From an uncultured Oscillospiraceae bacterium (GTDB taxonomy: Bacteria; Bacillota; Clostridia; Oscillospirales; Oscillospiraceae): 6,848 nucleotides of DNA. A program made the translations under genes and the position numbers. Within the stretch, counting starts at the first letter, position 1. Every line of letters starts with the position of its first letter. This document shows, piece by piece, positions 1-5,537 of the stretch. The notes under the pieces were generated by a model that worked only from the letters and a program-made list of their open reading frames with translations, ran no database searches and was not told the DNA's origin. The stretch spans positions 1 through 6,848 of the forward strand of contig CAKTNW010000062.1 of assembly GCA_934589145.1 (NCBI GenBank), read 5' to 3'.

Positions 1-76
1 GCTCCGTTAGCTCAGTCGGTAGAGCACCTGCCTTTTAAGCAGGGTGTCCGGGGTTCGAATCCCCGACGGGGCACCA
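1..76 (+). tRNA. tRNA-Lys (anticodon TTT), CCA encoded
   Basis: This is a complete cloverleaf read directly from the sequence. The acceptor stem is 1-7 with 66-72 (7 bp, one G-T pair), the D stem is 10-13 with 22-25, the anticodon stem is 27-31 with 39-43 (5 bp), and the T stem is 49-53 with 61-65. The 7-base anticodon loop (32-38, CTTTTAA) puts TTT at 34-36, which decodes lysine AAA/AAG. The T loop is TTCGAAT (54-60). The discriminator is A73, followed by an encoded CCA at 74-76. The gene begins at the first base of the window, so its promoter, or any tRNA cluster it belongs to, lies outside. The terminator immediately downstream makes it the last gene of its transcript. Confidence 0.97.
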
Positions 77-108
77 AAAAAACACCACCCCCTGGGTGGT
101 GTTTTTTT
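76..108 (+). terminator. Rho-independent terminator of the tRNA transcript
   Basis: An 8-bp GC-rich stem (83-90 CACCACCC with 94-101 GGGTGGTG) has a 3-base loop and is followed by seven T (102-108). It is preceded by a run of A that can extend the stem by A-T pairs. Because both an A tract and a T tract flank the stem, it could terminate transcription from either side. It starts at the CCA end of the tRNA. Confidence 0.93.
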
Positions 109-116
109 GGTGTCCT

Positions 117-252
117 AGGGGATGAGAAACGAGCTCCGGTCTCACACGTCCCTTTGGGACGTTGAGACCGGGCGCAACGTACCGGTGGCACGTTGCATCA
201 GCGAGAGTCGAATCCCCTCCAACGGCCGGCCCCTCGATGGGGCGGCCATTGG
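117..252. other. Candidate structured RNA element downstream of tRNA-Lys
   Basis: No gene is seen here, but the pairing is dense. A 7-bp closing stem (117-123 AGGGGAT with 212-218 ATCCCCT) encloses two hairpins. The first is 136-144 with 163-171 (9 bp), continued after one bulged C by 146-152 with 156-162 (7 bp) around a TTT loop. The second is 174-180 GCAACGT with 190-196 ACGTTGC. A third hairpin follows directly: 219-222 with 249-252, 224-227 with 244-247, and 229-233 with 239-243, interrupted by one mismatch and one bulge. No promoter is recognised between the tRNA terminator and this domain, so transcription would have to be readthrough or come from an unrecognised start. The strand is unknown because the pairing is symmetrical. 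I do not recognise it as a known riboswitch, T-box, ribozyme or RNA class. It could be an ncRNA, a dispersed repeat, or a degenerate tRNA-associated remnant. Confidence 0.5.
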
Positions 253-453
253 AAACGGTGCTCCGCACGCCGCCCCTTTGCAAGAACAGGCAAAATCGAG
301 GCAAAACAGTCCGGTGGGCTGCCTTGCGGTGGAGAGGAGAATCTCCTCAATGTGGCGATCATGCGACCACAAGCCCACTTTTCTTTCGGTATACAGGGAT
401 CGCAAACAGCAAAACCTGCGGAGATCCACTTTATACGACGTGTTTCTGAAAAT
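253..453. other. Gene-free stretch with a second closed stem domain
   Basis: I see no coding evidence. Open frames here run through the neighbouring hairpins, have no ribosome binding site, and overlap the binding-protein gene in another frame. The visible structure is a 7-bp closing stem (314-320 GTGGGCT with 372-378 AGCCCAC) enclosing hairpin 334-339 with 343-348 (6 bp, 3-base loop) and a weaker GTGG/CCAC pairing around 352-370. The closing stem is followed by TTTTCTTT (379-386), which resembles a poor terminator tail. A short stem 397-401 GGATC with 423-427 GATCC lies further on. This may be part of one long leader or ncRNA with the 117-252 element, or an independent repeat remnant. Confidence 0.35.
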
Positions 454-491
454 AATATCCCCCCACCCGGCTTGCGGGGCGGGGGGATATT
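454..491. terminator. C/G-rich hairpin ahead of the importer operon
   Basis: An 11-bp lower stem (454-464 AATATCCCCCC with 481-491 GGGGGGATATT) is joined through a small internal loop to a 4-bp upper stem (466-469 CCCG with 475-478 CGGG) with loop GCTTG. On the + strand the tail is not T-rich. On the - strand it is followed by ATTATTTT-like sequence, so it would terminate better in that direction. It could end transcription entering from the upstream structured region, or act in the leader of the operon 46 bases before the start codon. Confidence 0.55.
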
Positions 492-500
492 TGCTATCCT
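472..500 (+). promoter_or_regulatory. Candidate promoter of the binding-protein gene
   Basis: TTGCGG (472-477, three of six consensus bases) is separated by 17 bp from TATCCT (495-500, four of six). TG at 492-493 forms an extended -10 (TGCTATCCT). The -35 lies in the loop and upper arm of the hairpin at 454-491. Transcription would start near 507, giving a leader of about 30 bases to the ATG at 537. No better candidate was found between 380 and 530. The hexamers are weak, so this is tentative. Confidence 0.35.
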
Positions 501-536
501 GTTTCCAGAGACCACGAGAGAAAGGAAATCACCCCT

Positions 537-2105
537 ATGACCATGATGAAACGACTGACGGCCCTGGTGCTGGCGCTGGCCCTGGCCCTGTTGTGCCTGA
601 CGCTGGCGGGCTGCGGCGGCAAGGATACCACCGATAACGACGCACAGAGCGGCGGCTCCACCCTGGTGTACGGCAGCGGCGATTATACCCGCATCAACCC
701 CGCCATGGACGAGCACGGCGAGATCAACGTGCTGCTGTTCGACGGCCTGACCGACCACGACGGTGCGGGCCAGATCGTGCCCCGGCTGGCGGAGCGCTGG
801 GACTACGACCCCGACACGCTGACCTATACCTTCCATCTGGCCCAGGGCGTCACCTGGCACGACGGTGAGCCCTTTACCGCCGCGGATGTGAAGTTCACCT
901 TTGAGGCCATCATGGATCCCGACAACGGCTCGGAAAACGCCCCCAACTATGAGGACGTGACGGACATCACCGTCATCGACGACCACACGGTGTCCTTCAC
1001 CCTGAGCGCGGTGAACACGGCGTTTCTGGAGTACATGACCATGGCCATCCTGCCCCAGCACCTGCTGGAGGGGGAGGACATGCAGACCTCCGACTTCTTC
1101 CGCGCCCCGGTGGGCACCGGCCCCTATAAGCTGGAGAGCTGGGACGTGGGCCAATCCATCACCCTGGTGAAGAATCCCGATTACTTCGCGGGCGCGGCCA
1201 ACATTGACACCATCGTGTTCAAGATCGTCACCGACTCCAACGCCAAGACCATGCAGCTGCAGACCGGTGAGCTGGATCTGGCCCAGGTGACGCCCAAGGA
1301 CGCGGCGGCCTTCGAGGGCAAGGCGGGCTACACCGTCTATGACATGACCACCTCTGATTACCGGGGCATCCTCTACAATTTCAACAACGCCTATTGGCAG
1401 GAGAACGCCGACCTGATCCCCGCCATCAGCTGCGCCATCGACCGGCAGGCCATCGTGGACGCGGTGCTGCTGGGAAAGGGTGAGGTGGCTTACAGCCCCC
1501 TGCAGCGGAACATCTACAACGATCCCGACGTGGAGCGCTGGGACTATGACCCGGCCCGTACCGAGCAGCTGCTGACCGCGGCGGGCTGCGCTAAGGACAG
1601 CGAGGGCTTCTGGCAGCGGAACGGGGCGCGCATCGGCTTTACCATCAACGCCTCGCCGGACGATCAGGTGCGCATCGACATGGCCCAGGCGGCGGCCCAG
1701 CAGCTGCGTGCCATCGGCCTGGACGTACAGGCCGCCATCCCCGCCGAGGGCATCGACTGGGGCGGCCAGGAGTGCTGCATCATCGGCTGGGGCTCTCCCT
1801 TTGACGCCGATGACCACACCTATAAGGTGTTCGGCACCGACAAGGGCGCCAACTACTCCGGCTACTCCAACGCCCAGGTGGACGAGGCGCTGACCAAGGC
1901 CCGCCAGACCGACGATCCGGCGGAGCGGGCGGCGGCCTACGCTGAATTCCAGCAGGCGCTGGCGGCGGCCCCGGCCTACACCTTCTTCTGCTACATCGAC
2001 GCCATCTATGTGGCGGCGGAGCACATCCAGGGGATCACCCCTGACACGGTGCTGGGCCATCACGGCGTGGGCATTTTCTGGAATATCTGCGATTGGACGA
2101 TCTGA
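537..2105 (+). CDS. ABC importer substrate-binding lipoprotein, family 5 (peptide/nickel type)
   Basis: This 522-aa extracytoplasmic solute-binding protein captures substrate and delivers it to the permeases encoded downstream. Residues 1-26 are a lipoprotein signal: KR at 5-6, a hydrophobic stretch, then lipobox LAGC with Cys26 as the lipidation site. A Gly/Asp/Ser linker follows (27-41). Family-typical segments are LTYTFHLAQGVTWHDGEPF (95-113) with TAADVKFTFEAI after it, the second-lobe entry PVGTGPYKLESW (191-202), KNPDYF (212-217), and a DRQAIVDAVLLGKG helix (302-315). The length is normal for SBP_bac_5 proteins. The start is placed at ATG 537, 10 bases after AAAGGA (521-526); in-frame ATGs at 543 and 546 are alternatives that keep the signal. 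The product is probably peptide-binding by family default, but nickel, opine or oligosaccharide ligands occur in this family and nothing here decides. The C-terminus VLGHHGVGIFWNICDWTI (505-522) is a distinctive tail. Confidence 0.93.
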   Translation: MTMMKRLTALVLALALALLCLTLAGCGGKDTTDNDAQSGGSTLVYGSGDYTRINPAMDEHGEINVLLFDGLTDHDGAGQIVPRLAERWDYDPDTLTYTFHLAQGVTWHDGEPFTAADVKFTFEAIMDPDNGSENAPNYEDVTDITVIDDHTVSFTLSAVNTAFLEYMTMAILPQHLLEGEDMQTSDFFRAPVGTGPYKLESWDVGQSITLVKNPDYFAGAANIDTIVFKIVTDSNAKTMQLQTGELDLAQVTPKDAAAFEGKAGYTVYDMTTSDYRGILYNFNNAYWQENADLIPAISCAIDRQAIVDAVLLGKGEVAYSPLQRNIYNDPDVERWDYDPARTEQLLTAAGCAKDSEGFWQRNGARIGFTINASPDDQVRIDMAQAAAQQLRAIGLDVQAAIPAEGIDWGGQECCIIGWGSPFDADDHTYKVFGTDKGANYSGYSNAQVDEALTKARQTDDPAERAAAYAEFQQALAAAPAYTFFCYIDAIYVAAEHIQGITPDTVLGHHGVGIFWNICDWTI

Positions 2106-2130
2106 TCCCCCTCTTTGCGGCGTCCTCCCG

Positions 2131-2151
2131 GCCCCCTCAGTACGAGGGGGC
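2131..2151 (+). terminator. Hairpin just after the binding-protein gene
   Basis: A perfect 8-bp stem, GCCCCCTC (2131-2138) with GAGGGGGC (2144-2151), has a 5-base loop and lies 26 bases after the stop codon. The following bases are not a T tract, so it is a weak intrinsic terminator at best. A 3' hairpin of this kind commonly leaves the binding-protein message more abundant or more stable than the downstream transporter message; that role is inference here. Confidence 0.5.
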
Positions 2152-2171
2152 TATCGCCGTGTTATTAAGCG

Positions 2172-2271
2172 GTTTCGCCCTCCGGGGCGAGGTACTTTTG
2201 CCCGTGGCGGCAAAAGTACCCAAAAACGCCATTTGAAACCCAGAGGGTTTCAAAACTTCCGGGCGCGCTAT
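2172..2271 (+). repeat. Left terminal arm of the foldback element, three hairpins
   Basis: Three hairpins lie in a row. Hairpin A is 2175-2180 TCGCCC with 2185-2190 GGGCGA. Hairpin B is 2191-2202 with 2209-2220, a perfect 12-bp stem built on TACTTTTG/CAAAAGTA. Hairpin C is 2232-2241 with 2245-2254, 10 bp with loop AGA. They are followed by ACTTCCGGGCGCGCTAT (2255-2271), which recurs inverted in the right arm. The hairpin order is mirrored by the right arm. Confidence 0.8.
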
Positions 2272-2493
2272 GCCTCTTTTGAAATTTGCGGCCTTTTACC
2301 ACGCGGTCACGGAACACAGTTGATTTCGCTGCGTATGACGTATCGACTTTCCTCTTGCACCGCTGCCGCTTTCCTTTTCAACGGTAGAACCAAAAAGGTT
2401 GTTCGTTATGGCTGTCAGCGGCAGCGGCGCTGGAGCAGAGACGATCCTTTTACGAAGCGAAAAAGGAAACCCCCTGTGATCGTGCGGCAGGCA

Positions 2494-2518
2494 TTGACAA
2501 TTACGTACACATTATAGC
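2494..2518 (+). promoter_or_regulatory. Promoter-like boxes with short spacing inside the foldback element
   Basis: A perfect TTGACA (2494-2499) is followed by ATTATAGC, but the best -10 (TATAGC at 2513, or TTATAG at 2512) leaves only 12-13 bp between the boxes, well below the usual 16-18. If active, it would read through hairpin C' toward the ATPase genes. It is weakly supported and recorded because the downstream genes otherwise depend on readthrough from the binding-protein promoter. Confidence 0.2.
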
Positions 2519-2613
2519 ACGCCCGGAAGTGAAGGAACCGGAGGTTCCTTCCGGTGTTTTTGCCTACTTTTGTCACTGTTGACAAAAGTAGGTCGTCCCC
2601 GAGGGGACGAAAC
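2514..2613 (-). repeat. Right terminal arm of the foldback element, three mirrored hairpins
   Basis: Read inward from the outer end, the counterparts are A' (2593-2599 TCGTCCC with 2604-2610 GGGACGA), B' (2563-2574 with 2581-2592, 12 bp) and C' (2531-2539 GAAGGAACC with 2543-2551 GGTTCCTTC). All keep perfect pairing, although their bases differ from A, B and C of the left arm. C' is followed on the + strand by CGGTG and five T (2557-2561), so it could also act as an intrinsic terminator ahead of the ATPase genes. Its outer end lies 26 bases before the ATPase start codon. Confidence 0.8.
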
Positions 2614-2639
2614 TCCCCTGCAAAAGGCTGGTGAACACC

Positions 2640-3653
2640 ATGGAAAACACCTTATTGAACATCGACCACCTCTCCGTTTCCCTGGATACCCCCTCCGGCA
2701 CCGTGCAGGCGGTGCGGGACGTGAGCCTGACCCTTCACGAGGGCGAGGTGCTGGCGCTGGTGGGCGAAAGCGGCTGCGGCAAGAGCATGCTGTGCCGCTC
2801 CGTCATGAAGCTGCTGCCCAAGAACGCAGTGATTACCGGCGGCAGCATCACCGTCAACGGGGTGGACATCACCGGCTACCGGGAGCGGGACATGCGCCGC
2901 CTGCGGGGCAAGGTGTTCTCCATGATCTTCCAGGATCCGCTGACGGCACTGGATCCCGCCATGCCGGTAGGCCGGCAGATCGCCGAGGCGGTGCGGGCCC
3001 ACATGGGGCGCATGGCGCGCGGGGATGTGGACAGCCGGGTGGAGGAGCTGCTGGCGCTGGTGGGCGTGGAGCCCCAGCGGAAGGGGCAGTATCCCCATCA
3101 GCTCTCCGGCGGCCAGCGGCAGCGGTGCCTGATGGCCATGGCGCTGGCGGGAGAGCCGAAGATCTTGCTGGCGGACGAGCCCACCACGGCGCTGGACGTG
3201 ACGGTGCAGGCCCAGATCCTGGATCTGCTGCGGGATATCCAGCGGCGGCTGCACACCTCCACCATTCTGGTGTCCCACGACCTGGGCGTGGTGGCGCGGG
3301 CGGCGGATCGGGTGGCCATCATGTACGCCGGGCGGATCGTGGAGATCGGCACGGCGGAGGAGGTCTATTACGATCCCCGGCACCCCTATACCCAGGGGCT
3401 GCTGCGGTCGCTGCCGGCGCTGGCCCGGCGCCACGGGGCGCTGCACACCATTCCCGGCATGCCGCCCACGCTGATCGACCCGCCGGAGGGCGACGCCTTC
3501 GCCTGCCGCAATCCCCAGGCGCTGGCCATCGACTATCAGCAGCAGCCGCCCATGTTCCGTGTCAGTGACACCCACTACGCTGCCACATGGCTGCTGGATC
3601 CCCGGGCGCCCAAGCTGGCGCCTCTGCCGGAAGGAGAGGAGCACTATGTCTGA
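2640..3653 (+). CDS. Oligopeptide/dipeptide-type ABC transporter ATPase, DppD/OppD-like
   Basis: This cytoplasmic 337-aa ATP-hydrolysing subunit is one of a pair powering the importer. Walker A is GESGCGKS (42-49), the Q-loop is FQDP (Q98), the signature is LSGGQ (155-159), Walker B is ILLADE (175-180, catalytic E180), the D-loop is ALD (184-186) and the switch His is H213. A C-terminal extension begins with the family sequence HPYTQGLLRSLP (248-259) and IPGMPPTLIDPPEG (271-284), typical of the oligopeptide-type C-terminal domain. The usual cysteine set of that domain is mostly lost: Asp285 stands where the first Cys is normal, the pattern then reads FACRN, and no further Cys follows. I chose ATG 2640 because GGTGA (2630-2634) gives a good ribosome binding site five bases upstream; an in-frame GTG at 2631 is a less likely alternative. 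Its end overlaps the next gene by 8 bases. The paired ATPase has a shorter C-terminus, as expected for a D/F-type pair. Confidence 0.93.
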   Translation: MENTLLNIDHLSVSLDTPSGTVQAVRDVSLTLHEGEVLALVGESGCGKSMLCRSVMKLLPKNAVITGGSITVNGVDITGYRERDMRRLRGKVFSMIFQDPLTALDPAMPVGRQIAEAVRAHMGRMARGDVDSRVEELLALVGVEPQRKGQYPHQLSGGQRQRCLMAMALAGEPKILLADEPTTALDVTVQAQILDLLRDIQRRLHTSTILVSHDLGVVARAADRVAIMYAGRIVEIGTAEEVYYDPRHPYTQGLLRSLPALARRHGALHTIPGMPPTLIDPPEGDAFACRNPQALAIDYQQQPPMFRVSDTHYAATWLLDPRAPKLAPLPEGEEHYV

Positions 3654-4548
3654 TATTCTGCTGGATGTGCAGCATCTGAGCCACTGCTTCCCCCTGACGG
3701 GCAGGCAGACGCTGCGGGCGGTGGACGATGTGTCCTTCCAACTGCGGCGGGGCGAGATCCTGGGCCTGGTGGGGGAGAGCGGCTGCGGTAAATCCACCGT
3801 GGCCCGCTGCGTGATGAACGTATACCGCCCCACGGCGGGGCATATTTACTACGACGGCATCGACACCTGCGACGCCGCCCAGTTCCGGGCCAACCGCCGC
3901 CGGTTGGAGGCGGAGCGGCAGATCATCTTTCAGGACTCCACCTCCAGTCTCGATCCCCGGATGACGGCGGCGGAGATCATTGCCGAGCCCATGCGCATCC
4001 ACCGGGTGAAGCCGCCCCGGGGCAGCCTGCGGGCAGAGGCGGCCTTCCAGCTCTACTATGTGGGGATGGAGGAGAGCTATCTGGACAAGTGTCCACCGGA
4101 AATGTCCGGCGGACAGCGCCAGCGGGTGGCCATCGCCCGGGCGCTGAGCATGGAGCCGAAGCTGCTGGTGGCGGACGAGCCGGTGGCGGCGCTGGACGTG
4201 TCCATCCAGGCCCAGATCATCAACCTGTTTTCCCACCTGCGGCAGGAGCATGGGTTCTCCATCCTGTTCATTGCCCACGACCTGTCCATGGTGGAGTATC
4301 TGTGCGACCGGGTGGGTGTCATGTACCGGGGCAGGCTGGTGGAGATCGGCCCCACCGAGGCGGTGTTCGCCCGGCCCCGGCACGACTATACCAGGGCGCT
4401 GCTGTCGGCCATCCCCCTGCCCGACCCCATCCGGGAGCGGCAGCGCCAGCGGGTGGACTTTGACGCGGTGTCCTTCTGCCGGGAGGGCACGATGACGGAG
4501 ACGGAACCGGGACACTTCGTCCTGCTGGGAGAGGAGGCGGCGCAATGA
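3646..4548 (+). CDS. Oligopeptide/dipeptide-type ABC transporter ATPase, DppF/OppF-like
   Basis: This 300-aa cytoplasmic ATPase is the partner of the preceding one. Walker A is GESGCGKS (43-50), the Q-loop is FQDS (Q96), the signature is MSGGQ (153-157, with Met for the usual Leu), Walker B is LLVADE (173-178, E178), the D-loop is ALD (182-184) and the switch His is H211. The tail ends in ETEPGHFVLLGEE (284-296), recalling the EPGHFV motif of F-type subunits, but the cysteine-rich block that often precedes it is absent. Start ATG 3646 follows AAGGAG (3631-3636) with 9 bases between and lies inside the end of the upstream gene (8-base overlap). Earlier in-frame starts would extend it far into that gene. 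The stop overlaps the next start by 4 bases. All catalytic residues are intact. Confidence 0.93.
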   Translation: MSDILLDVQHLSHCFPLTGRQTLRAVDDVSFQLRRGEILGLVGESGCGKSTVARCVMNVYRPTAGHIYYDGIDTCDAAQFRANRRRLEAERQIIFQDSTSSLDPRMTAAEIIAEPMRIHRVKPPRGSLRAEAAFQLYYVGMEESYLDKCPPEMSGGQRQRVAIARALSMEPKLLVADEPVAALDVSIQAQIINLFSHLRQEHGFSILFIAHDLSMVEYLCDRVGVMYRGRLVEIGPTEAVFARPRHDYTRALLSAIPLPDPIRERQRQRVDFDAVSFCREGTMTETEPGHFVLLGEEAAQ

Positions 4549-5537
4549 GAGAGCATCCGGCGCTGCTGCTTCTGAAAAAGGCGGCGGTGTTCCTGATCAG
4601 CGTGTGGCTGCTGTCGCTGGTGGTGTTCTGCATGGCGCGGCTGGCACCCAGCGATCCCCTGAGTGCCTATTACGGCGAGCGGGTGGAGAAGATGTCCGTG
4701 GCGGAGAAGGAGGAGGCCCGGGCGCGCCTGGGCCTGGATCAGCCGCTGCTGGAGCAGTATGGCGTGTGGCTGAAAAACGCCCTCCACGGGGAGTTCGGCA
4801 TCTCCTATAAGTACAAGCAGCCGGTGATGGAGGTCATCTCCCAGCGGCTGGGCAATACGCTGCTGCTGGGCGGGCTGGGCTTTGTGCTGACCTTTGCCGG
4901 TGCGCTGGGACTTGGCCTTTTATGCGCCTGGTACGAGAACCGGTGGGTGGATCGGCTGCTGTGCCGGTTGGGCACGGTGATGAGCTGCATCCCCGAGTTC
5001 TGGCTGTCCATGATATTGATCCTGATCTTCTGCGTGCTGCTGGGCTGGCTGCCCAGCAGCGGCGCGTACTCCGTGGGCCGTGCCGGTGACGTGGGCGACC
5101 GGATCGTGCATCTGATCCTGCCCATGGCGGTGGTGCTGGCGGGGCATCTGTGGTACTACGCCTATATGGTGCGCAGCCGCCTGCTGGAGGAGGTGCGCGC
5201 CGACTATGTGCTGATGGGCCGGGCCACGGGCCTCAGCCGCCGCCGTCTGCTGCTGCGGCACTGTCTGCCCAACAGCCTGCCGGCGTATTTCAGCCTGATG
5301 GCCATTTCGGTGCCCCATGTGCTGGGCGGCACCTACATCGTGGAGACGGTGTTCAGCTATCCGGGACTGGGGGCGCTGTCCTTCGAGAGTGCCCGGTATG
5401 CCGACTATAACCTGCTGATGGTGCTGTGCGTGCTGACCGGCGCGGTGGTGATCCTGTGCAGCATGATCGCCCAGGCCATCAACCAGCGGATCGACCCCCG
5501 GCAGCGGGCCTCTCAAGGGGAGGTGACGGCGCTGTGA
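4545..5537 (+). CDS. ABC transporter permease, DppB/OppB-like
   Basis: This 330-aa integral membrane subunit forms half of the translocation channel. Hydrophobic segments suggest six transmembrane helices at about 12-31, 104-128, 146-168, 187-207, 247-268 and 288-312. Between the first two lies an external loop with the B-type family pattern ARLGLDQPLLEQYGVWLKN (59-77) and GEFGISY (82-88). The cytoplasmic coupling (EAA-type) loop is ADYVLMGRATGLSRRRLL (219-236) leading to HCLPNSL, which docks onto an ATPase. GGTYIVETVFSYPGLG (261-276) is a conserved B-type signature. The ATG at 4545 sits in an ATGA overlap with the upstream stop, with AGGAGG (4532-4537) seven bases ahead, indicating translational coupling. 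Length and motifs are normal for the family. Confidence 0.94.
   Translation: MREHPALLLLKKAAVFLISVWLLSLVVFCMARLAPSDPLSAYYGERVEKMSVAEKEEARARLGLDQPLLEQYGVWLKNALHGEFGISYKYKQPVMEVISQRLGNTLLLGGLGFVLTFAGALGLGLLCAWYENRWVDRLLCRLGTVMSCIPEFWLSMILILIFCVLLGWLPSSGAYSVGRAGDVGDRIVHLILPMAVVLAGHLWYYAYMVRSRLLEEVRADYVLMGRATGLSRRRLLLRHCLPNSLPAYFSLMAISVPHVLGGTYIVETVFSYPGLGALSFESARYADYNLLMVLCVLTGAVVILCSMIAQAINQRIDPRQRASQGEVTAL

Larger units (their letters stand above)
2172..2613. mobile_element. Non-coding foldback (MITE-like) element between binding protein and ATPase genes
   Basis: The whole stretch is one imperfect inverted repeat centred near 2393. The left end (2172-2230) and the inverted right end (2553-2613) align with few gaps. 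The match continues at 2255-2271 with 2514-2530 (16 of 17), 2324-2335 with 2451-2462 (11 of 12), 2342-2370 with 2417-2445 (23 of 29), ending in a perfect 11-bp core, 2360-2370 CCGCTGCCGCT with 2417-2427. A small AACC/GGTT hairpin (2388-2400) sits at the centre. Each arm carries its own hairpins near the end, in mirrored order. No transposase, no convincing gene and no clear target-site duplication are seen. Its base composition is less GC-rich than the flanking genes. It fills almost all of the 534-bp gap between the binding-protein stop and the ATPase start. It could be a non-autonomous transposable element, two divergent copies of a structured repeat in opposite orientation, or a functional RNA fold. 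Confidence 0.75.

Noticed and set aside
174..196. A T-box antiterminator, suggested by GTACCGGTGG near a tRNA
   Set aside because: The conserved T-box sequence and stem I specifier features are absent, and there is no aminoacyl-tRNA synthetase or amino-acid biosynthesis gene immediately downstream.
117..221. A second tRNA or tmRNA end
   Set aside because: An acceptor-like stem and CCA are present, but there is no T stem, no D or anticodon arm of the right size and no discriminator base.
122..637. A + strand open frame of 171 codons between the tRNA and the binding-protein gene
   Set aside because: It runs through several strong hairpins, has no good ribosome binding site, and its last 100 bases overlap the well-supported lipoprotein gene in another frame.
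198..2063. A - strand open frame of 621 codons
   Set aside because: It lies opposite the binding-protein gene and is the expected long shadow frame of a GC-rich gene. Its translation is low-complexity (Val/Gly/His/Arg-rich) with no domain.
2008..2517. A + strand frame of 169 codons over the foldback element
   Set aside because: It begins inside the binding-protein gene in another frame and reads through the element's hairpins. There is no ribosome binding site at a sensible start and no recognisable motif.
2161..2625. Target-site duplication flanking the foldback element
   Set aside because: The bases outside 2172 and 2613 share no convincing direct repeat. The exact ends may be off by a few bases, or the duplication may have decayed.
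2631..2639. GTG 2631 as the start of the first ATPase
   Set aside because: The only purine-rich site for it (2622-2626) is four bases away, too close, whereas ATG 2640 has GGTGA at a good distance. The difference is three residues.
2652..3833. A long - strand frame opposite the first ATPase gene
   Set aside because: It is antisense to a gene with all ABC motifs intact, and its His/Gln/Arg-rich translation is typical of antisense frames in GC-rich DNA.
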